Assembly: GCA_903632075.3 (NCBI GenBank)
Contig: CAHIKZ030005576.1
Span: forward strand, 653,001-717,000
Length of the DNA stretch: 64,000 bases
Source of the DNA: Acanthosepion pharaonis
Lineage: Eukaryota > Mollusca > Cephalopoda > Sepiida > Sepiidae
Reading direction: 5' to 3'
The notes beneath the pieces are model-generated. The model did no database searches and had not been told where the DNA came from. It saw only the letters and a program-made list of their open reading frames with translations. The position numbers were made by a program, and so were the translations under genes. Below are positions 13,525 to 22,900 of this stretch, piece after piece; the first letter of the stretch is position 1; each line of letters begins with the position of its first letter.

Positions 13525-13605
13525 ATGAATTGGGGTCAAATATAGATCAAATATGCATTGAAATCTGAAAGAATGATAAGATAAAGAACAAATAGGAAAC
13601 ATTTA
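13372..13605 (+). repeat. Direct repeat flanking a (GT)n run
   Basis: TGAATTGGGATCAAATATAxATCAAATATG...AAAGAACAAATAGGAAACAT occurs at about 13372-13445 and 13527-13603. A (GT)12 run at 13501-13524 lies between. Confidence 0.75.
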
Positions 13606-14040
13606 TCAATCTAACATGTTTCACTTTTATTAAAGCTTTATCCGAGAATGAGATATGGAAAAAATAAAGAAAATTCTTTTATGTTTGATTTTCATTGGTT
13701 TATCATGTTTCACATGCATTTGATGTTTTGCCAACCATTCCAATAAACAATCTAATAAATTGCATTTATTATTTTTATTGTCAATTCTCAAGGACAAAGA
13801 AAATGTATAAATTCACTTTCATCATATGTTTAGGTTCTATTACAATTTTACACATCACTTTTAAAACAATAAACATTGCCAAAGTGTGAAGGCAGTTAAA
13901 ATAAAAATGGTGTCATGTCTTTTTGACACACCATCTTTTGGGGCATGAAAGTCCATGTTTGCTGAAAAATCTATGTCTTCAGATACCATTTTGAGCATTA
14001 AACAAATTTGCTGGGCATGTAAAAGAAAACAAGAATTTTT

Positions 14041-14046
14041 TTTATT
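14041..14046 (-). terminator. TMEM141: Candidate polyadenylation signal of TMEM141
   Basis: On the minus strand AATAAA lies about 73 nt past the TAA stop at 14119. It is the first good hexamer downstream, but in AT-rich DNA such matches are frequent. Confidence 0.45.
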
Positions 14047-14118
14047 TATATCTCAGACAAGAACCCAAGTTTTAGCAAATGAGCATTCCATCCTGAAAAG
14101 TTATATGACACAAATAAA

Positions 14119-14333
14119 TTACAAGATCTTACCATACATACCTGATGCTGGAGAAATAGCTGTATGTTTCTCTTCCAGTGCCATCCACATATGCTGACAG
14201 ATTTTTGTATTGTGCTGGGTCACATGATAGGCAGATAGACTACCAAGCAAAATTGGTGCAATTAAAAATATATTTCTTCCAAATGGTAATTTAGATTTCA
14301 TCAATTCCTGAGCAATATAGATTCCAGATGCCA
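14119..14333 (-). CDS. TMEM141: TMEM141 terminal coding exon
   Basis: The exon starts after TTGATTTTAG and its first two bases complete an ATG codon begun in exon 2. It encodes the second hydrophobic segment and the conserved C-x-x-M-W-x-x-L-E stretch, then a divergent tail ending G-K-I-L and TAA. An internal CAG|GTATGT at 14142/14141 offers an alternative splice. Confidence 0.8.
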
Positions 14334-17300
14334 CTAAAATCAACAAAACAAAAAAAATTTAAGAATTAATTTTTACATCAATTATTAAGATATTTTTATA
14401 CTAAAACTGCTTACATTATCCTGAGTTTTGATTAGATGAAGCATCGTTAATCATTATTAATTTTTGACTAATATTTCTTTCATCTTAATTTTAATCGACT
14501 TTTCTGAATGTTCATACAATCAGTTTACAGTCATTAGTAAATATATAATATTATCTTGAATTTTAATTAAATGAAGCATCGTCAACCATTATTAATTTTC
14601 TTTCATTTTGTAGGGATACAGAAGGTGCTTATCTCCCTTTGGTAGAGATAAGTCACATGGGTCATATGACAGCTATTTAGTGACATCACTACATACAGTG
14701 ACAATAGCAGCAGTGAAATTCAGTTTGTTTTTTTTCAAATGAAAAGGTTGCTTTTTTTTTAATCCATTCCGGCATCCATCAGGTGATTGAAATAAAGGGT
14801 TCAGTTTGAAATTTCAATTCCCTGACGAAGGCCAGAGTGTACAATGGCCGAAATGTTGTAAATATGGCAATAAAGATGACAGTCCAAATAATGTAAATAA
14901 TTACAATACCTCATCTCAGAAATATAAACAGTTGATTGATAGTTACTAAGATAATTCCAAATTTGAGAGTTTAAAACATTCACTAATATTTTATGAGAAT
15001 TACAATAAGAAATCACTATATAAAACTACTAATGCTTTATTTTGTGAAATAAAATTAAATTTATTAATACATTCACTGCTACATTGAATATTTGAACACT
15101 GACACAATGCTTTCTGTGTTTTTGTTAGAGTTACCAATAGTAATTGTGATATAAGACTACTAAAGATTTATTTGGGTAAATAAAACAAGATTTATTAACA
15201 CATTCACTGCTATGATATCTGAAGCTTTAGATGATCACTGTGTGATGGAAGAAGTGGGTTCATGCCTTTTCCAAGGGCTTTAGTGTAAAGTGAATGTAAC
15301 AGCCTTAGGTAGAATTTGAATCCTATCTGCCAATTCCATTTTCTGTACCAATAACCATTAAGCCTTCTGCACATCCATATCAATGTATACAAAACTTACA
15401 TTTATTAATTTTCTTTGTCGTATTTTATCTGACAAACAAAACTAGATCAGGTTACAATAAATTTTAGTGATATAAGTTTATATTAGGTACCTCCACAGAT
15501 TTGTGATACCTAAGGTTTAAAATGAAAATTAAAAACTCAAAAATCTTCAAGCTTTTATTTTAATTTCAAGCTGATAGATTAAATGTAATATTTCTTATGA
15601 GCAAAATACTATGCAGTATTTCAAAACTAATTTAAATTGATTGGAATGAGTTTTTGTTTGGAAATTTCTAAAATTTTTGAATTTCACACCATTTTTAGCA
15701 AACTGTTATAAAAATGTAAATCTCTTTATTAAAAAAATCTTCCAAAAATAAAATATACTTTTCCGAAATTTTATTTGAGGAATATTAGCTGATTTAAACT
15801 CATTATTTACTTTAAGTCTAAAATATCACAGAAATGCATTTTTTTAACACAGCAGTAACTGTTTATTTATGTTGACAGCTTTTTAACAGCTCTGTGACAG
15901 CTTGATGACAGATAGATTTTTATCTAATGTTGCTCTACAGCAGATTTACTCATAAAAATAACTGGAGAATATAACATGAGTGCCTTTAAAGTACTCAGTA
16001 ATCCTAAAAATTTAATAAAATATTGTCCATAATCTACTGTTTTATTGAATTTTGGAGAATTTTGGCTTTAAATTTACTAGTTATCTCTTATTTTCTGACA
16101 ATATTGTGTATGGGCAACCATATCTACAAAAATATCTACAAAAATTGGTACATTTATACACATACAAAAGCAATTTTCTTTAAAAATATTCAGTGTTGTC
16201 AGATGTAATAAGCTATATGATATATAATTAGTAAATATAGTTTTACTTAACAATATTCTCTAAAACTTACATCAATGAAACTGAATTTTAAGATTTAAAA
16301 ACGTTATAAATTATTCTAATTAAAATTGTATAAAAATGAAAAGAAATCTTGTAAAACTTCATTTTTCATTGAAAATTTTTTCTTCGGATAATATTGTACT
16401 TAATATATTTTATTCATAAACCAATTAAAAGCTCTTCTAATTAAATAATGTCTTAGTTTTATTTCACTTTTTTATTTTACAATTCAGAGCAGATTTTTAG
16501 TAAGATGGGTCTGATTTTACCAAAAAAATTAAGGATTTAAATTCTCCAGAGTTCTGCTTTTAACTAATATAGTCACTAAAAATTATCTATTTGAATTTCT
16601 AATATAGTCACTAAAAATTATGATATCGAATTAAGTTTTCATAAAATTAAGTGAGGTAAAACACATGTAATAAAAAAATATTTTTACCAAGATTTTTTTA
16701 AGAAAAATATTTCTAAAATAATTTCATTTATTTATAAATAAGTCCTGAAACTTTCATTAAAATCTGACAATTATTTGGTTTTTGCAAGTATTTTCAAATT
16801 AATGTCTTTTGCTGCAAAAAAGACACCAAAATTTGATATGCTAATTTATAGTCCATCCACTGATGCAAGGAAAAAAGAATTTTTAATCAAAATTTCAAAT
16901 GTTCTAAAAAGGATTAAAAAATTTAATCAAATATTCAAAATATACTTTGATCTTTCCTCTTAATAACAAAGATTTTGACAATAAAACTTTGTTTTCATTA
17001 AGTTTGGAGCATTTTTTCATCACTATATGCTAATTTTTTATTGATTTTGCGGTGATACCTACTTTATATACTATGTTTTTAGTTTGAACACAAAAACAAA
17101 AGAAACTTAAAATACTTGTAACTCACTTGAAAGAAATGTAAAAGATCCAAGCATGAAAGCTCTGTTTTGACATTGGGCATATGTACGAAAATGCTGCCAA
17201 AAGAAAAGAAAAAACAAAAATTATTGAATTATTCCCTGCTTTATAAAAAAAAAATTAGCATAGATTTAAAAAAAAAAAGATTATTTATGATTCAGCCTTT

Positions 17301-17426
17301 TTACTTATAATTAGAATCTATGTGAACTTTAACTAGAGATCAAAGTGTTACTTCCAGACACTTCTACCTAAGATCAGAGTGTAGTATCTGTGTACTCTGC
17401 AAAACATATAAAACACACAACATGAG

Positions 17427-17468
<42 letters not shown>

Positions 17469-19567
17469 CATCTTACAAATAAAATTATATGTTCAAACTT
17501 TTATTTGTTGATATTAATGATTTATTTTGCAATACCATACTTTATTACAAAAATTGCTTGCCTTAAAGCATTATCCTCCAGAAATAAAATGGTTGACAGA
17601 ATTTTTTCTGAAAGAATTTTTGTCATATATATCTGTTTTAATGTCCTTTCTTTCTCAATTGTTTGTTTCTCTGTTCTTTTAGGCCATTTTTATCTATGTA
17701 TTTGCCCTATAAGTTATATTTTAATAAGTGGTTAGAATTCATTTAATAACTCTTTCAATCTTAAATATTTCTTGGTTGTTGTAACAGAATGTCCTTGTCA
17801 ATGTATGTGGGTATATGTATGTGTCTTTATTGGTGTCTGTGTGTATGGTAACTTAGAGGCTCCTTTCATTGTGTATGTATGAGGTTTTTATTTATTTTTT
17901 TTTTTTTTGTAAAGGGTCGTGGTGATATTTCCTGTCTCATCACTTTTTTGTGTGTATATATCTAAATACGTCTGTGTGCGTATGTATTATAATCTGATTG
18001 TGTATGTATTGTCTTTTGCAAGATGTCATCCTCCCCTGCCTATATTTAGAATTCAAATGTATCTATGTTATCATGAAGCTTTTGATAAACACTTGATATT
18101 AACGTTTATTCCAACTTAATTTCAATAAAAACAAAATAAATAGAATAACATATATATTTTTCCTTTTTTCTCAGAAATTTTATAATTTTAAACTTAATAG
18201 AAATTAATTTTTACAATGGGTAATTTTAATTTTTTATTTCAAATTTTATCATATAATTTAATACTTATTACTTAGAATAAATTCTATTTTAGTCTAACTC
18301 AAACATTAAGGCATTAAATAGTTATTATAACCTTAGTTCATTGTCAAGTTTTTTGAATTCTTGTATACTTGTATTTTGATTGGTCATTCCAGCTTATGTA
18401 ACAGTTTCCACTTGCGAGGGGGGGGGGGTAATTGATTTGAGCCTTTTAAAACCCTTTATTCTCCATTCAACATCATCACTTGATAAGACATCAGAAGTGT
18501 TGAAACAAAATGGCTATTTTTGTAGTGATTTTATGACATATTTATGTTATAATTTTCGAATAAATAATTATATATATATATATATATATATAAGTGAACA
18601 TTGAAGTCAACACTCAGAGGCAACAGACTGTTTCATGCTAAATGCAATCATCAGGATCAGGACACATACATTGTTTTTTCTCGGCTATTTATATATACAG
18701 GTCAGTGGTGCATTGTGGGGAGTCTATTGCATTGTGGATAGTCCATTCTAACAGTTATTTTGGCAGGAGTGGTTTGTTCATTTGTTTATTATTTACTTTA
18801 TTTATTTATTTGGATTAGTTTGGATTTAGTGCATTGTGCTGTTCACATGTTTACTACTTGTGAAAGATGTTTTGTGTGCATAGTTTCTTTGTTGCCAGCG
18901 TCCTTCAGTTACTCCTATATATATTTTTTCTTCATTATCTGATGATTTTACCATAGCAATTAAGAATGAATGTCTCTTAAACAGTAATTGCTTACAAAAC
19001 AATGTAATATACCAAGCTTTCCAAGTATATCTGGGAAATTAAAAATAAAAAGCAAATCACACCAAAAATATCATGGAAAATAAGGAAAAAAACATCAGCC
19101 TACAACAATCAATCCAAAAACTGCAAACTCTGCTTGGAGAAAAAAATAACTATAATTACCTTCCCAGACCAAAATAGAATACTAAATAAACAATCACAAC
19201 TCATCTCAAAATGCAGACACAAAAACAAATTATTAGTACGTTACTTAAAAATTCAAAAAATGAAAAGAATAAAAAAAATAAATAAAAGTAAATAAGCAAA
19301 AACAGGTAAAATAAACTAATTCAAATAAAGAAAGTAAATAATAAACAAATTAACAAACCACTCCCACCAAAATAACCGTTAGAATAGACTACCCACAATG
19401 CACCACTGACCTGTATATATAAATAGCTGGGAAACAATGCACGTGGCCTGATGATTGCATTTAGTATGAAACAGTCTGTTGCCTCTGAGTGTTGACTTCC
19501 ATGTTCTTTGCATACGGTTTACGTATGAGTTTGAGCACTTTATCCCATAAATATAGCATACCTTAAG

Positions 19568-19606
<39 letters not shown>

Positions 19607-19908
19607 CTAAACCTAGTGAGCCAGACAAACCTACCCAGGTTTCACCTAAGCGGATCGGTCAGGGAAAGCTGGGTAGGTTTGTCTGGCCCATTAGGTTTAT
19701 CTAGGTCTGCTCTACGGTTGTATTGAGCTCTTTTGTTAGTTAGTTGTTTACTCGTATCGGGGTTTTTTCTTTGGGCTTCAAACCTTTTTTTTCGACAGAC
19801 TTTCATGTTTCTAGCTCTTTCTTTTTTTAAAACATTTTTTTCCCTCAAGATTGATTTGATTGTTGGCAAATCAAAAATTCGAGGGTTTTTTTGAAACAAG
19901 TATAGTTA

Positions 19909-19956
<48 letters not shown>

Positions 19957-22900
19957 ATATATTAGATTGTTGGAAAATAATGTCCTGAATTAATACATTT
20001 AAACAGTGTTTAAATCAATCAAAATAAAAACCATGAACATCTATACATTTCTACCATTGAGTCACAAGGTTATGCATGCCTTAAAATAAATCCCTAAAGG
20101 TTTGAATACCAAGAAATCTTTGAGTGCAGTTTCTGTATCTTCTTTGTAAAGGAATGTCTTTTCACTTAAAATTTGTCAAGATGCTTGAAATAGTAGTAAT
20201 CAGTGGACGAGAGATCAGGGAAATATGGTGGATGTGGCAAAGTATTGTCTCTTTAGAAAAATCAAGCATGGCTGACCATATATGGAGAGAAAAGGGAGAT
20301 CACTGCTCTTTGGGGTATGAAGTTGAAATAATAGGCAGAGAACATCACTGGAAAATATGAAAACTTAAGGAATCAGCACATTTTTTAAGCTACAAAAATT
20401 TTCCTGAGCTGGCCTAGCATAGAAATGAATTCAATATGTGAACCAGTAATACAGAGAGTTAGTGAAAAACAATAAAAAAATTGTAAAATGAACTCTGATA
20501 AAAAATGGTTACTGAGACATTAGGTTTATAAGTCCCAAAAATTCACTCCCAAAGGAGACATGGCCCAGTGGATAAAAGTGACTTGACCTAAGTTCTGGCC
20601 ACAGCAGAGAATGCAGCAATAAAGATGAAGACAACAGTCCAAACAATGTAAATAGTGTAAATACTGCGTAATTATATAATTAAAAGTGCATCATCATTAA
20701 TATAAGTGCACAGATCAATTTCTACAAAGGAATACTGAAAAGTTCTAAGCCTAATCAAGAAGAATGGCCTATGAAACAAAGGTTATTCCAGATATTCATC
20801 CTAAAATTCAGCCCACATCATTTCTCAATTTTGTTTTATTCTCTTCTAAAGAAATTCTGATGTGAAGCACCCCTCATAAATCTAATGAATTTAATTATAC
20901 AACTCCTGACGCCTTCTAATCTTAACAAATAAATAATAAGACATTGCTGCAAGGTACTCAGATTGATGTATTATTTATTATTAAAGGAGTTATTTAGATT
21001 CAGTCAGTCAGTTATGTGCCATGCGTGATACATGCTTAGGCAACCGTGTATCTTTTGATACATGACTGAGGAGGCTGATTTTTTCCTCCATTTCTTTCTG
21101 TGGTAGACCAGTTGCCATCCAAGGCTATAGAACCTAGTCTGTCCTGCTATTTACCAATAGCTGGGGAAGAAGAAGAAGATTCATACCTTTCCCATGAGTA
21201 TTAGCATGTAAGTGAATTTAATGGATTCAACTGGAATTTGAAGTGTTTATTTTATCTACATGTAAAATACAGAACATTTTTAATGTGAGTGATTACCAAG
21301 AAAATTTCTGGTTTCCTCAAGTTTTGCTCTGATCTTATTCTTACTTCTTAATATAATGAGATGCTGTTCAGAGATGCATCCCCAATCATTAAGAGAGTGA
21401 GACTAGATATCAAAGGGAGATAATTTAGCAAAGGTGTTTTATTTGGGGCTTGTGATTAAAACTATAATGTAATGGTAAAATTAGCTGTCTCCATAGAGGA
21501 AGTATTTGGCATTCACTAGCCAAAAGGTGAACTTTGTCATTTGAAATTTATAAAATCTTTTTATCAAAAGAGTTTTGCAGGAAAGTAAACAATATCAAGA
21601 GTTATCTCCTCATCTAAGAAATTTATATTGACATGAGTTGCCTTGTTCAAGAATGAAATTGATTCTGAAATCATCTGAACCCATGTGATTTCTGAACCCA
21701 TTGATTTCTCCTATTTTCCTTCTGAAACATTTTTTAAGTCTAATTTATACAGTGTTTATTGTAGCAATTAGATAATGGCTCGAAATGAACCTCAAAAAAT
21801 GATACTAATTTATACTAATGATTCCATAAGAAATTTTAGGTAATTTGCTTTTTAAGTCCTGTGCTAAGTATCTAATAAAAATTTCCTGAACAGTTACTTT
21901 TTATTCTAAATTTACATTATCCATAGTATACATTGTGAAATACAGCAAATAAGGCCCCAAAATCTTGTAGGTGTTCAACCTCCTATTATTAAAATTTCAA
22001 CATATTTCCGTGTATTACAGCAGATTTTTTATAGAATAAATTTTAACTATCCTCAAAAGTACTTCCTCTTGCAATGCATTATGGTCTAGTTTGAAAAGTA
22101 GTCCAGAGTTGTAAAAGTAAAACATGGAAAGCATAAAAATAAATAAATTTATTTACATGTTTGCTATACATTTGATAAAATCAGACATTAAGCACAATAG
22201 TTATATAGATAAATAAAAAAATACATTCATATTAATAAAATCATCAATGTCCATCAACTCAATGTTTAATAAAAAAAGTCAGTGAGCTTCTTCTGCACCC
22301 TTCCCTTCCTAGCTCTCAGCTGGGTCCTCCTGAGAAGGTTTCTCAGGTGTAGGGTAGTGATGTGTTCCTCATCCTGCTGCCCTTCCACATACTCAATGAG
22401 CCAGTGGAGGTGGTCTACTGCATCAGTGTGGCTCTTGACTGGTGCTGGTGGTACTGATACTGCTTCTTCTTCTTCCTCTGCCTCCTTCTTCACCTTATCT
22501 AGGATCACCTGGTCGGTCAGAGTCTCTGTCACAGAGGTGTCCTCCTCCTCCTCTACATCAATGTTTAATAAAAAAGTCAGTGAGCTTCTTCTGCGCCCTG
22601 CCCTTCTTGCTGTGTCGGCTGACCTCTGCTCCCCCTGGATCTTCACTGCTCCTATGCCATGCCTCTTCTGGAAACGCTGGAGCCAGCCCTTGCTGGCAAT
22701 GAAGTCTCCCTCACCCTCAGCTCCATGGAGCTGGTGGTGAAACTTCTCTGCCTGGTGCCTCACAATGGGACCTGACAGGGGAGTCCCCTGGCTCTGCTCT
22801 TTCACAAACCAGGTGAACATAGCCTTGTCCAGCTGTTCATCATTGGCTGTCCGGGTCTTCTTTCTACACATTCTTTCTGACCCATGGACAGTCTGTGAGA

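Noticed and set aside
19642..19899. 85-aa basic ORF on the minus strand
   Set aside because: It lies within the hairpin segment between TA arrays; composition alone gives Lys/Arg codons and no family is recognisable.
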